Of a DNA stretch of 64,000 bases, positions 50,373 to 61,494 are shown piece by piece (the first letter of the stretch is position 1; each line of letters opens with the position of its first letter). The notes under the pieces were generated by a model. That model was not told where the DNA came from. It saw nothing but the letters and a program-made list of their open reading frames with translations, and ran no database searches. Location of the stretch: assembly GCF_918797505.1 (NCBI RefSeq), contig NC_092799.1, forward strand, positions 30,330,597-30,394,596. Direction: 5' to 3'. The position numbers and the translations under genes were made by a program. Source of the DNA: Bemisia tabaci (lineage: Eukaryota > Arthropoda > Insecta > Hemiptera > Aleyrodidae).

Positions 50373-52729
50373 TTCGTCATGGGTTCAACACTTCACTCAC
50401 CGGCCGTTATGAAGAGGAGATAATTATTGGGGGCCTATTGAAAAATAGCGATTCTCCGAGAATAACCTAGGATCGAAAATCACACCACTCGGGTAAAATG
50501 CCGTAAGAAAACTTGAATATTGAAAACTTTCTTCCGAATAAATAAAAATGACTCCTTTACTTCATAATCGAAAGCATTGGAATAAACTACGAAAAAAGGC
50601 TCTGAAACATTCGAAGAAAAAAAGTTTACCATTTTCATATTTTTTCAGAGGAAATTCAGTAACATACCATGGAAATCTCTCTTAAAGTATAGCAATAGAG
50701 GTGGTTCAAAGTTAGAGCCAGTGATTAAAGAGACCTTGCACCCACAACTTATGCACAGTACCTAATTGAGAGAATTCCCCAGAGAATGGCGCTGACACAG
50801 CAGGAAGATGTTCCTAATTTCATGAAAGGATTGTTTTATGTAGAGATTTTATAAAATGGAAAGATTCTTCCCAAAATTTTAGTCAAAAACCAAAAGTGTG
50901 CGTAACGTGACGCTTAGCCACCATCACACTTGGTTCGCTCAACATGACTCAAGGAGTGCAAGATTTTCCGGGTATTTTTTCGGATTTTCGAACTGCATTT
51001 TTACTATCAGGGGGTTTGCCGTTCCGACAGCTTCCACCATAGCTCCCATCGGGCAATACTGCAGATAGTAAAATTTGAACAGGACCGTGTTGCAGGAGGG
51101 ATGGCGGAATGAGCGCCGAAAGTCTGGAATAACTCCTGTTCCATGTAACATCGCTAATTAAATCAACAGGTTCATGATACGCGCACGTTAATGCAGCACC
51201 GCACAGGTGATCCGAGCAATTTATGAGTTCGAACTTAACTCGGAGTTCAATTGCGCACTGTTGCCAGTCTCATCCATTTCTCTTTCATCCATTGACCTTA
51301 ATGAGGTGGGAAGATCATGTTTGATAGTCAATACGTTGCATCATGCACATATCCGATGACTCATTGGATGTGATGGATTGACGATTAGGCTTCCTGTTAC
51401 CGTCGACATATATGCACTTTTATTCTGGACGCCCGAGATTCTGTTTGATTCGGTCGAAGCGTCCCTGTTAAAAACAGTGTTGATGACATCGTGCAATTTT
51501 GTATACATTTTACAAGTATAAGCACACGGCAAAAAATGAATTGCTTATTTGACAATTCAATTCTTAAAAAAGTAACTGCAATGTTACAAATGTACACTTT
51601 ACGATAGTGGAAAGCTAATTTAACGACGGGGATGATTAAATTAGCATTTTTTCACCTTACAATCTACATTGAAATATTGCAGTCACTCTTTTTAACTGCG
51701 AAATTGTTGAATCAGCAATTTAATTTTTTCCATGAGGTGTTTCTACTTAATTTTCTTATATGGACTCGTTTAAATCAAAAGAAAAACTGCATCGGTCTCG
51801 CTGCCCTAGCAAGACTTTGGCAACTGACAAACAGGAAATATACTCAGCATCACGCCAAAATCTCAGTGGAGGTACTATGCTATGTTCGCCTTCAATTTTC
51901 CGGATAGACCAAAATCATACTCTTAAGTTATATTAGTTGCCTACTCGCACTCATCAAAAGCCAGTAGCTAAATGGATGAATTATTTGCGTTGAATTTGGA
52001 CCTGACGATTAAAAAGTAAATTACCCCCTCTGCTCTTATGAGTTCCTGATTTTGATTGATTAATATCAACAGCTGTACCTAAAAGAAATCTGTCTATCCT
52101 GTGGATAGATAATAGACATATGTGTGAAGCTGGGCTTTCCATCTTGAGGGAGAATAGATCTGAACTCATCTCCGATCTGCGCTATACTCAGCATAGTGCA
52201 GATGCTGTCACCAGTTTATTGTGGCTATCTGCGGCGAGCACAAGAAAGTATTCATAAGAAAGATTTTTACTAGATTTGGTAAAAAAATTCGGATTTTGAT
52301 GTTTCGACGGAAAAATCACTACTGTGTCCTAAAAAATGGTTGCGAGCTGTTTAGTTCATTTTTGTGTTGATAGAGACCCTAATTTGCATTATAGTTAAAT
52401 AGTTTATTCAGTAGGTAATTCCGTGTCATGAACAAAGCAGCGGAGAATTTTAAATGGATTTTCCTTGAAAGCACGCTCCTTGAACTCAAAACATCAAACG
52501 TCGATGACTCCAGTTTGGTTTAAACATTGGATCATCATTAAGAATATAAGAGAGTCACTTTGTATTTGCCAATTTTTGTTGATATAAAGCCTTTGCGCTC
52601 ATAGTTAAAACAACTTTTTCGAATTTTTCATTTTCTCACCATTACTTAAAATGGCTAAAAAAACAGAGCCAAAGATAGGGGAGACGTTTTCACGCCTTGT
52701 TCCTTAAATTTTTCGCCGGATCCGAGTGA

Positions 52730-53095
52730 CACCTCATTGGTAGCATACAGCGGAGCATTGCGAGTTCACGCCTCGCGCCATCGCGCCTTCAAATTGGCGG
52801 ACGCAACATGGACATCCTTCAAGCACGAATAGTTGTATCTCTGCGCCGTTTTCAACGCGCGTCAATTCCCTTGCTCTATTTCCATGTTGTGTTGGTTCCG
52901 TTCATTTTATTTGTAGTGGTGCCTCAAGTATTTCATGAGCAACACAGCCGAGGGTAGGAGAGACGTATTCGTGCCTAGTTTTTTCAACTTTTCCTCCAAA
53001 TCTGCATGTGCGACACCTCAGTAGCAGCATAAAGCATCGCAAGTTCACGCTTAGTGAAATCGCGTCTTCAATTTTGCTTTCGGCACATTAAATAA
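52730..53095 (+). repeat. about 279-bp tandem repeat, array 2
   Basis: Same family as 42551-43140: marker at 52755 and 53034, with CATCGCGCCTTCAAATTGGC and CGAATAGTTGTATCTCTGCG. Second unit incomplete. Confidence 0.75.
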
Positions 53096-53910
53096 AAAAT
53101 TTCATGTATATGTACAGATAAAAACTGCTTACATTTTAATCGTGACTCTTATTACAAGTCACGAATATCAACATCACAAAGCTGGTAGTTATTTATTGCG
53201 GAATTGTAGCCCAATTAAGATTCGAGTTTAAAAGGATTCTTTAGTGAGGAGGTATAGGCATAGGGTGGCATGAAATGTAAGAAAGAAATGAAAGGTCGGA
53301 AATTTCAGTGAAATAAATGTATTTCATGAAATTTCACAAATTTTTCAGGGGCTAGAGTATGCAACCCGCACTCAAACACACAAATATAGAAGAAAACCAC
53401 AATTTTCACATTTTGCGAAACGTGAAAAGGAACCGGTATTTTTCCATAGCTTTCATAAATTTCTGAAATTTCATTAAATATTTCACGTGAAACTTCAAGA
53501 TTTTATCTTTCATGAAATTTTGCCATCCTTTTTAGGCATCCTGTAGATGAATGCAGAGTCTGAGCAGCAGAGCTTTCCTTCAGATTTCAAAATTAAAAGC
53601 CCTCCTCCGAAAATCAAAGTCAAAAATCCAGAGAAAGCACAGAGAATGGGCCTGCCCGGATAGCCAGAGCGATGTGGTTGCAGGTTGGAGGGTGCCGTAC
53701 CCGCACCCGCTGTATCTGACCGAATCGGGCGGCATCCGATGACGCGCGTCGTTCCAAACTTACTAATATTTTCGATTTACGAAGAAGTGGCATCAATGCC
53801 GCGAGTTCGCCGAGCCCGTTAGCATCGTTGCCAAATTGGGCGTTGACCACCCAAGGCTGAAAGTTCGCGCTCCTTGCCGGTCTTGAATCCACCCATACTC
53901 CAACGGAGTA

Positions 53911-54168
53911 CTCTGCCATGCTAAGGAAAAACGCCGTATGAACCTTTAAGCGCTGCCAAATTTCCTTTGATAAAACGCACATTTCTTGGTAAACTTATGA
54001 ATAACTTTCTTCCGATTTTTCAGATGTATTACTCGCAATTTCACCTAAAGCTCATGAAAAATTCAAAGAAAAATGTTCATAACTTTCCTTTAAAATGATC
54101 ATTTTATCGAAGGAAATTTGACAAATCTCGAATGTTTATACGACGTTCTTCCTTAGTATGGCAGTATT
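53911..54168. mobile_element. CTAAGGAAGAA-end miniature element, second full copy
   Basis: About 258 bp with ends ACTCTGCCATGCTAAGGAAA and CGTTCTTCCTTAGTATGGCA and the shared inner words GCTGCCAAATTTCCTTTGAT / ATCGAAGGAAATTTGAC. Confidence 0.75.
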
Positions 54169-54756
54169 GGACAGGGGTCGAAATAAAGCACCACATTAGG
54201 CGTACCCTCGATAAAATTTAAGTAAAACGCAGTAGAAACATAAACCATTTTCGAATTCAACTCATAGGCGAGAAAAAATTAATCTCTGTCTAGGTATGTG
54301 CCAATTCATACGTGCCGCCCGCGTCAAACCCAATTTTACCTACTGAAGTCGAATAATCGCCCTCTAACGCAAGGGAGTATTTTAGGTGGCGGTAGCCACC
54401 CCGGCCCAATCCTAAATAAACTCCCCCTAAAAAGATGACGACCAAAAAAAAAAAAAAAAAAAAAAGAGAAAAACAAATAAACAAACAAACAACGTTTTGA
54501 GTGTTGCACGACTGCTGCAGGATTTCCCAAAAAATGAGTGTCGAGAATTCGGACAGAAGAGCCCACTCTCGAGGCCCAATAATTATAGTGTAGGAACTAT
54601 TTTTAAAACTGTTCTTTTAGACAAATAACACGGTTTCGACAAACCAGGAGTCTCCAAAAAATCATGGCGTAAGAAAAAGGGGCCAGACTAGACACACTAT
54701 CGACTTAAAAACAAATAAATTGGTAAATCCTAGTGTATGGTGCATTAATCAAATGC

Positions 54757-55082
54757 CGAGTTCGTCTTTTGAAAAGGATCTCAGTTTGTTAACATCGCGA
54801 TACGAATCTGTGAGACAGGAGCGAAATAGTTAACCGAAATAGACATCACGCTCGAGGACAACAATAATTGCATCCGTGCATCGTGAAAGCCGTGGGCAGA
54901 TCTCAGATTTCGCCTGCAAAATCGAGCGTATGCAGCCCGGCCCACGGCAGAGCTCGAATAGTTGCATGTTGGGTTCGAACCCAACTACTCGAGTATTCTT
55001 CCATTGATTCACGCTCCGTGTATTATTCAGTTGCCGAATTAATCTTTCGAGAAGGTATCTCAGCTGGTTTACATCGCGTTGT
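54757..55082. repeat. related repeat with about 279-bp spacing and internal inverted repeat
   Basis: ATCTCAGTTTGTTAACATCGCG at 54779 recurs as ATCTCAGCTGGTTTACATCGCG about 279 bp on. Between them, 54867-54972 folds back on itself (AAGCCGTGGGC against GCCCACGGCAGAGC) and carries CGAATAGTTGCAT, the word shared with the 280-bp family. Confidence 0.6.
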
Positions 55083-56172
55083 TTTTTTCGCAATGTTTTT
55101 TCTAAGTTAACTGAAGAGTATCGAGGAAGTTATACTGGATATTCTTGGATGATTCCAATTTCAAAGAGGATAATGGAGAATGAAGTAATGGATTTTAAAC
55201 TGAAAGTCGTGCTATTTGAATTAATTTTTTTGATGGAGAGAAGGATTAAGATAGTATTTATTTCGCTTCACTTGGATATGATGAGAGTCTAACATATTAA
55301 AACCTTATCGGAAAATGCAGTTCAATTAATTATTGTTCATTCCTTTTCCTCATAATCATGCCTTTGTACTTTAAATTTTTTTGCTGAATTGTATTTCCTC
55401 AAACTTCTCGATAATTCTTATCAGACTGGTTGTGATGCAAATCTCCGGTGGTTGAGTCGCGGAGCCCCGTGGTAATAAAAAATAATAATAATAAACTACT
55501 AGCATGGAAAAACAGGTGACCGACCACCAGTACTTAGGTGTTGATATTGGTTTTTTTAGGAAAAAAATAAATGAAAAAAGAAACAAAAATATATAAATAA
55601 TAAATCAGAGAATTAAATAAATCATGGATAGGCGTTAGTTTGCAAAACAGCTATTTTACAGTCCATTTTTACGGTAAGAAAAATTATTGACTTTAAAAAT
55701 AAGACCCAGTTGAAACTACACAGAGAAATTAGACTCTGTTTCCAGGCCCACATCCCATTCTCACTGTAAGTACAGAGCAAAATTTTTGAATGGTATGTTC
55801 ACTTATTCAGCCAGGAATTTATCAACATTCCAACAGTAAAAGTTATCACTAGGAAATTAAATCATGGTATGCAAGTAGCTCTATAGTGCCGTTTTAAGGT
55901 TTCCTTCAGCCCGTATACGAAAATAAAAATTAAATCGCAGGAACCCTAGGAACGGAGAGGAAGATGTTTTGAAATTTAATAGGTGAGAGCTGTAAGTGAT
56001 TAATGTAAAATACATTTCAGTGCACATCAAACACTTGTTTCACTATCTATTTTTTGTGAAGAATAAAACATTTGCCTGAGTAAGTTAGAAATCATAAATC
56101 AATTGGGATAGAATTAGGAAGGAGCTTTTTCCTCTCTTTCTCTCGTGGTTCCTTCCTGGATTTGCTCTGATT

Positions 56173-56416
56173 GAGGGGCTTGGAGGACGAGGCAAGTGCA
56201 GCTTTTATTATGTCGAGAAATACGAGTTAGAAGATTCGAAATTACACCGATCCTTATGGCGGAAAGAAAGTTCAAACTGACTTTTTGATGCTTAAAAATT
56301 GGAATTTGGGGGTGAATTTTTTACAGAATGTGAATTATGACCAGTTTTACTCGAAATCATTAGTATCTTAATTTTTTCAAAAATTGCACTCACGCGCCCT
56401 GCCCTTCAAGTCCCTC
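56173..56416. mobile_element. inverted-repeat miniature element, family G, intact copy
   Basis: 244 bp with arms GAGGGGCTTGGAGGACGAGG and a diverged inverted counterpart ending AAGTCCCTC. Interior words (AAGAAAGTTCAAACTGACTT in inverted sense) are shared with 48182-49285. Possible 3-bp target ATT on both sides. Confidence 0.75.
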
Positions 56417-56530
56417 ATTTGTTATTTTTATTTTTTTATTATAAAAAGGGCCCACGAGAAGGCCTAATTTGTGTCATCCAAATTAAACCAAATGTTGAAT
56501 CGAAAGCTGACGCGGTGGCCTTAACGCAAT

Positions 56531-56589
56531 CATTAGTATCACATTTTTTTCAAAAACTGCACTTAGGCACCTTGTCCTCCAAGCTCCTC
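56531..56589. mobile_element. family G element, single-end fragment
   Basis: Only the right terminus is present (CAAAAACTGCACTTAGG then CTTGTCCTCCAAGCTCCTC), 140 bp after the intact copy. Solo end or partial duplication. Confidence 0.6.
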
Positions 56590-56660
56590 AATTTACATCG
56601 ATCGAGTATGTTGCGCTCGTATCACAGTAAGTTTACAGTTATGTGAGTAAACATCTTCAG

Positions 56661-56880
56661 CTTTCTTAAAAACTCAACTTTTCTCCGACCAAGGCCGAGG
56701 TTGTGGGGCAACTCGAATCGTCACGGTGGTTAAGTCCCCCGCCCTGAACCGAGGAGTGGTCCCCTCTTCGGGCACAGCGCCCCCTCCCACGGACGTGCTG
56801 ACGGCGGATCCGGCACCGAGCTACGCTAGCATGGAGCCGCGTACCCACCGTCCCCCATCGCTGCGACTAACTCGTAATTG
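56661..56880 (+). CDS. candidate internal exon, proline-rich, unknown gene
   Basis: Not recognised. After a possible acceptor (ATCTTCAG at 56653-56660) one plus frame stays open to 56911 and reads GATRIVTVVKSPALNRGVVP, then SSGTAPPPTDVLTADPAPSY and ASMEPRTHRP. Third codon positions are strongly G/C and the composition is much richer in GC than its surroundings, as for a real exon. Possible donors (GTAATT, GTAGTC) lie at about 56872 and 56888. No methionine start or stop belongs clearly to it, so if real it is an internal exon of a plus-strand gene. A GC-rich repeat fragment is the main alternative. Confidence 0.3.
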
Positions 56881-58225
56881 TGGCAACGTAGTCTCTTATC
56901 TACTCAGCTGAAATAACCACTCATTATGCCACCATTTTCGCTCAATCAGTGTGATCGCGGTCAGATTCTTACGAAACTGTAATGTGCTCGTTGGGGAACA
57001 TCGGGAAATAAAATTTTGTTTTCATCGTGAAAAGCTCGACTTTTGAATTTTACTCCTCGAATCGTTTAATGTCCAATAATTTTTGCAAAAACAGGTGGTG
57101 CCTTTAGGTTGTGCATTTTTCAAATCAGACTTGAAATTTAAAGTTTCCACAGATTTAAAGGATTATTTTTGTTCACTCGAGCTTCGGTTAGTTAAATTTA
57201 TGAAAAAATTAATTTTTTAATGATTCCGTCTAGAATTTTGTAATAATTAAATATCGTTACTATTTAAAATGTCAATATAGTCAGACAGTAAATTCCAATT
57301 TTATTTTATTTATTTAATGATACCTAATTTTTTTTATATTTACTTAAGTATGAAATTAATAACTTGTAATCGCCGAAGTTTGTGATTTTCTTCCCCGGGA
57401 AGGAAATAGAATTTGTTTGGAATTGATCTGATCACCATGTGTGCGTTAGTTAAAGCGCTGACTATATTTGTTCAAACATTCTCAAACTATACAAATTATA
57501 GCAATTTAAAGGCAGGCGTGTTTCCGATTGCAAGTATTTAAAAATTAAGAAAAAGCTTAAAAATCCTCATTAGTGAAAAATATACAAAATAATGGAAATT
57601 ACGAAGCGCGCGACAAATTAAAATGAGAATGATAAGGGGCGTGAAAAACTCAACGGAATCATCCTCAATACTGTTTTTAGATATTGCGTAACTGTTTTTA
57701 GTGTATTTTCCTTATTTTCTGTTTACGTTTCTCACCACGACGCAGTGTTGATCTACCTCGAAATTTCTTGGGGCGCGCTGATGAGATCTCGGGGCTTCTT
57801 CTCTCGAGTGGGCCCCCTTAACTAACCAAAAGCCCTCCTTTACGTAGGGTTTTCAAGGTCCCCGCCCCCCTAAGCCACCCTTCATAATTTCTGAGGTCAG
57901 AAGCACCCTCGCACCCCTAGCTACACCTCCTCTGGCACGAAGACGCTCTCAAAAAGCGTCGCACAGATTTTTATTATCACCATAAATTTCATACAAATGT
58001 ACGCACCTGTAAGTGGGGAAGATTAATCCATTGCGTAATCCAATTAATCGGTAGGTAATCCAATGGCAAAACTTTGATAAAAGTTAGACGCTAATCAGTT
58101 AACGCGATCACTAGAAAATTGCACTATCACTTCCTCGAAATCAGTCGGAAACCGAGAGCGTTTAAAATCGTCAATGTGCGATTATGTAAATACGTCATAA
58201 ATGTAAAATTGATAAAATCACTCAC

Positions 58226-58750
58226 ACACGCGATACACCAAAATAACCTCGTGTTTTCACGATAAAATCAGCTCGAAAAATCTCCTTGATAAGAACTATA
58301 AACACTATCACTCTTGTTTTGGAAGCTCATCTTTTCTGCGGACACTAAAAATCGAGGCACGGAACTGAACACAAATTGTCGATCACGAACTTGGGCACTT
58401 GGGGTACTCGGCGAGATTTTGAGGCACTTTCGGGATCATTTTGCGGGGAGGACGCGGAGTTGGGTGGCGGTACGGGAGCGGCCTGGCGGAAAAATACGCG
58501 GAGCCGTGTGGTTGGGAAGAAGAGGGGACACGAAATCGTGGCGGCGTAAAGAGCGTGGTGTCGGCAAGGGGCGAGGCGAGTTAAAAAACGGGGTGGAGAT
58601 GAACCGGCCGTGAGCGCGCTCGGCTTCGCTCTTGCACATTCTACCATTCCGAGAGCGACTGCCTCTCGCTCGTTCGTGGGGAGAGCCGACCTTGATTTCA
58701 CCGCTAGGGCGCTCTCGCGCCACGTGGAAGGGCAAGTTTGAACTTACAGG
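58226..58750 (-). promoter_or_regulatory. candidate promoter and non-coding first exon for ttk
   Basis: CpG-rich segment in otherwise AT-rich DNA. On the minus strand an arthropod initiator TCAGTT occurs as the complement of 58363-58368 (start A at 58366). It lies below GC-rich sequence with GAGAG/CTCTC words (about 58645-58675), typical of GAGA-bound promoters. No TATA box or clear downstream promoter element is seen. A donor GTGAGT (complement of 58220-58225) would close a 141-nt non-coding exon at 58226. The orientation fits ttk, whose 5'UTR acceptor is at 33726; assignment to ttk is inference. Confidence 0.35.
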
Positions 58751-58789
58751 GGTCAACACCCCTAGCCTTTTTATGTTAATAAAGTTTTA

Positions 58790-59160
58790 TTTTTCCCGGC
58801 CCCGGGCCCAACGCAACCACGGCCGGGGCCCTGGCCCTAGCCATTAGACGACTCTCCTCCCTCGCCCTACCCCGGGCCCCCGTGGCCCCCGTCCCGGCGT
58901 CCCCCCTCCCCCCTCCCGCTACGCCAATGATATTTCCCTGCATATTTCCTATTCCACTGCGCCAGTCATCGCTTCGCCCACCTCCTCCTGACTTTCGAGG
59001 TTCCAACGTACCTGCCGCCGCTGCCCATTCATTTTCCCCCGCTCAAATTACACCTTACAAGTGCCCCGATGCTGCTTAGTCCTCCCCCACACACATAGCT
59101 CAGAACTTGCGCCCCCTTTGATGACCCCCCCCCCTCCCCGCCGTGTGCTCCGTTTTGGGG
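58790..59160. other. very GC/C-rich segment, unassigned
   Basis: C-rich on the plus strand, with the palindrome-like words CGGCCCCGGGCC and CGGCCGGGGCCC and a poly-C at about 59126-59134. Open frames on both strands are composition artefacts (Pro/Ala or Gly/Arg rich). It may be an upstream part of the promoter CpG cluster. A donor-like GTAAGT on the minus strand ends at 58747, so an additional 5' exon is possible. Confidence 0.3.
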
Positions 59161-60553
59161 GTAGTTCCCGCGGGTGTCACCATCGACTTGGCAAGGACAC
59201 AATAAATCGACTTCATTTAGACCGTACGGAACTGCCTAAATCGGTTGGCTTTCCTCATAGGGCCCAGCTAGAGTACCTACCTGCGTAAGGAGAGTCGAAC
59301 ATGTTGGTTGTATGATTCTCGGTAGCCATTGATAATGAGGAAAGATGCTTCTTTTACCGAATCATTCATGTTCTGAATCATTGTCGAGTAGTGTTTTCCT
59401 CTCCTGTAAGTTTTTCAGACATAAAATCACATTCCACTCAGCCAAATTTTAATTTAAATTAAAGAAAACTTTATGTATACTTTTTTCCTGCAACAGAGCT
59501 CTAGCGTGTTTTTTGAAATCGAATTTCTTTTAAATCAACTGGACTTTTATTTGAAAAAAAGAAGAAAAAAAACAGTCACGTCGTCATTTCATTTTGAAAA
59601 AAAAAACTGGAATTCTTTTGCTGAGAATATTCATTGAGAGTTCCACATGATTGAAATGTTTATGGTGCAAAATCCTTACTATACGGATTGCTTTCCTCTG
59701 AATTTTGTCAGCGAGGAAGTGGCAGGATACTTGAAATGTTACAGAAGAGGATATGGCCGAGCGATTCGCGGTATATGGTGTGGCCACCCAGAGAAAGGTG
59801 GAAACGGCTGGAAAGTGGAAACATCGCTGAGTAATGCGATTCCGATCCACTCGCGCCTAGTGTGCAAGTTTCGAGAATTCAAAACGCTGGCAGTTATTTC
59901 AACAACTAAGCTGCAACTCCCGCGGAAAAAACTCCATTTTGCGTATGTGTGTCAAAAGTCATGAAGTTCTTGACTCGCAGTTATACTTGGCAGGACTTGA
60001 TTTTTCTCCCGCTGGTAGGCGGAGGATCATATTGGCACGTCGCTCGATAACGAAAGGTCAGGTCGGCCATTCTTCTCCTATTACGGACAGCGTATTAGCA
60101 GGGTGAGACGAGAAATGATCAGTGAGGGATCTTTTCCTCTATCTCTTGATGTAAGATTTGTCATACGATCTTCAAAAAACGCCCCAGGCGTCAAATTTTG
60201 TCGGTAAATTTGCATCGAAATGCAGCATCCGTCAATGAGCTGAAACTGCATCGCTATACCGGCTGGTCAGAAAACGTAAGATGCACTCAAGTGCAATCGC
60301 GAACCATCCTACGATGAAAATAAACTCCGGCCCTGGAGACCGCACTTACGGGCAATATAGACGTACCGTCTCCGTTTCGGACTCGGAGGTCGAAAGTACC
60401 GGGCGTGGCACCGAATTGGTGCAACGGCTCCAGCACCCGGATTTTTCGGCCTGTGAGCCCAGAATGGACGGTATGTCTATGTAGCCTATAACTTTTTCAA
60501 GTATATTTAAAGACGCTCGTCCTATCCAACAAAATTCAGCCCCTAACTGTCAT
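59161..60553. other. unassigned sequence near the right end
   Basis: No supported gene. Overlapping frames at 59584-59850 (minus) and 59647-59964 (plus) use the same DNA; the minus frame has a phrase DKIQRKAIRIV reminiscent of non-LTR reverse transcriptase C-termini but the match stops there. Moderately GC-rich at 60280-60480. Confidence 0.3.
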
Positions 60554-61494
60554 CCCTGGTAAAAATTGGCGATAAGAGCTGCGTTTCAAAATACCATAGG
60601 AATTCTTATAGCCGGCTAAAGAAGGCTACAGAAAACCATATAGCTGGCTGTAGAATGCGGAGAAAATCATACGGCCGGGCTATACGAAGCGATAAAAAAT
60701 TATGCAGCCGGGCTATAGTTCCTATCGCCGGGCTTTACACTTTATCACCTGGCTGTTGCTTTTTCGCCATCGACTATAAAAGGCAATAAGAAATTGTGTA
60801 GAATTTCGTGTACTTTGGAAATCATTAAGTTTGATACGGAACCACCTTAATATTTACAAAACACACATTATATTTTACTTTAATACATATTTTTTTCATC
60901 AATTAAAATGAGAATAATCCATACAGGATGTGCAAACATTTCAAAATCATGAATTAAATAACGCTGACTCCGCCAGATTAAATATTAGAGCCTAGCACAA
61001 AGTGGAGCGGCGACGCACTGGCGCCTACAAACCTAACAGGGATACTTCACGCATTGCGCAACGCGTGAAGTATCCCTGTTAGGTTTGTAGGCGCCAATGC
61101 GTGTTTCGCGCTGGCTGCCCGCCTGCCACGACGCGGCGCTTGAAGCAACTATTTCACACCAGAGGTATTGCACAGTATCATACGAAACTGAAGGCGCTCT
61201 AATATATTGGTAATGGCAGGCGTCCAGCAAAAGTACGGAGCTTTCCTCGCAAAATAAATCAAGATACTACGGCCCAAAAAGAGAGCAGTATTCCAAAAAC
61301 TCCCTAAGCCCTAGCATCCGTAATTAGTAACGTTTAGCATGCACTTTATCGCCTGGCTAATGCTTAGTCGCCATCGGCTATAAAAGGCTATAAGAAATTG
61401 TGTAGCCGGCTATAGAAGCTATTGGAAATCTTACAGCCGGCTTTAGGTCTATGGTATTTTGGAACACAGATTCTACTGCCAATTTTTACCAGGG
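60554..61494. mobile_element. inverted-repeat element with CCCTGGTAAAAATTGG ends, expanded interior
   Basis: 941 bp. Ends CCCTGGTAAAAATTGGC and GCCAATTTTTACCAGGG; arms continue with ATACCATAGG and CCTATGGTAT-like words and repeated AGCCGGCTATA phrases. A 64-bp segment occurs twice in direct order (60738-60801 and 61342-61405), bracketing about 540 bp that includes a perfect hairpin, so the interior looks like an insertion or rearrangement. No coding content. Confidence 0.7.
61020..61095. repeat. perfect 33-bp-arm hairpin
   Basis: Left arm 61020-61052 (GGCGCCTACAAACC...) is the exact reverse complement of 61063-61095, with a 10-bp centre. The words GCGCCTACAA and TACTTCACGCATTGCG are those of the tandem units inside the hAT-type copies at 37481, 46653 and 48210. 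Confidence 0.9.

Larger units (their letters stand above)
36601..58225. other. repeat-packed region, inferred first intron of ttk
   Basis: More GC-rich than the left half and filled with miniature transposons, tandem repeats and homopolymers listed separately. It becomes an intron only if the candidate promoter at 58.2-58.75 kb drives ttk. Stretches not listed separately (for example 43.2-44.7, 50.4-52.7 and 55.1-56.1 kb) hold nothing I can recognise. Confidence 0.4.

Noticed and set aside
54960..54990. GGGTTCGAACCC as a tRNA T-arm
   Set aside because: No acceptor stem, D-arm or A-box at the right spacing; the word is simply palindromic and belongs to a repeat.
58345..59288. Several 70-118-codon frames on both strands
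   Set aside because: Stop-poor because of high GC; Pro/Arg/Gly-rich and mutually overlapping, with no domain.
59584..59850. Minus-strand fragment of a non-LTR reverse transcriptase (DKIQRKAIRIV)
   Set aside because: Only about ten residues look right; the expected following motifs are missing and an overlapping plus frame is equally long.
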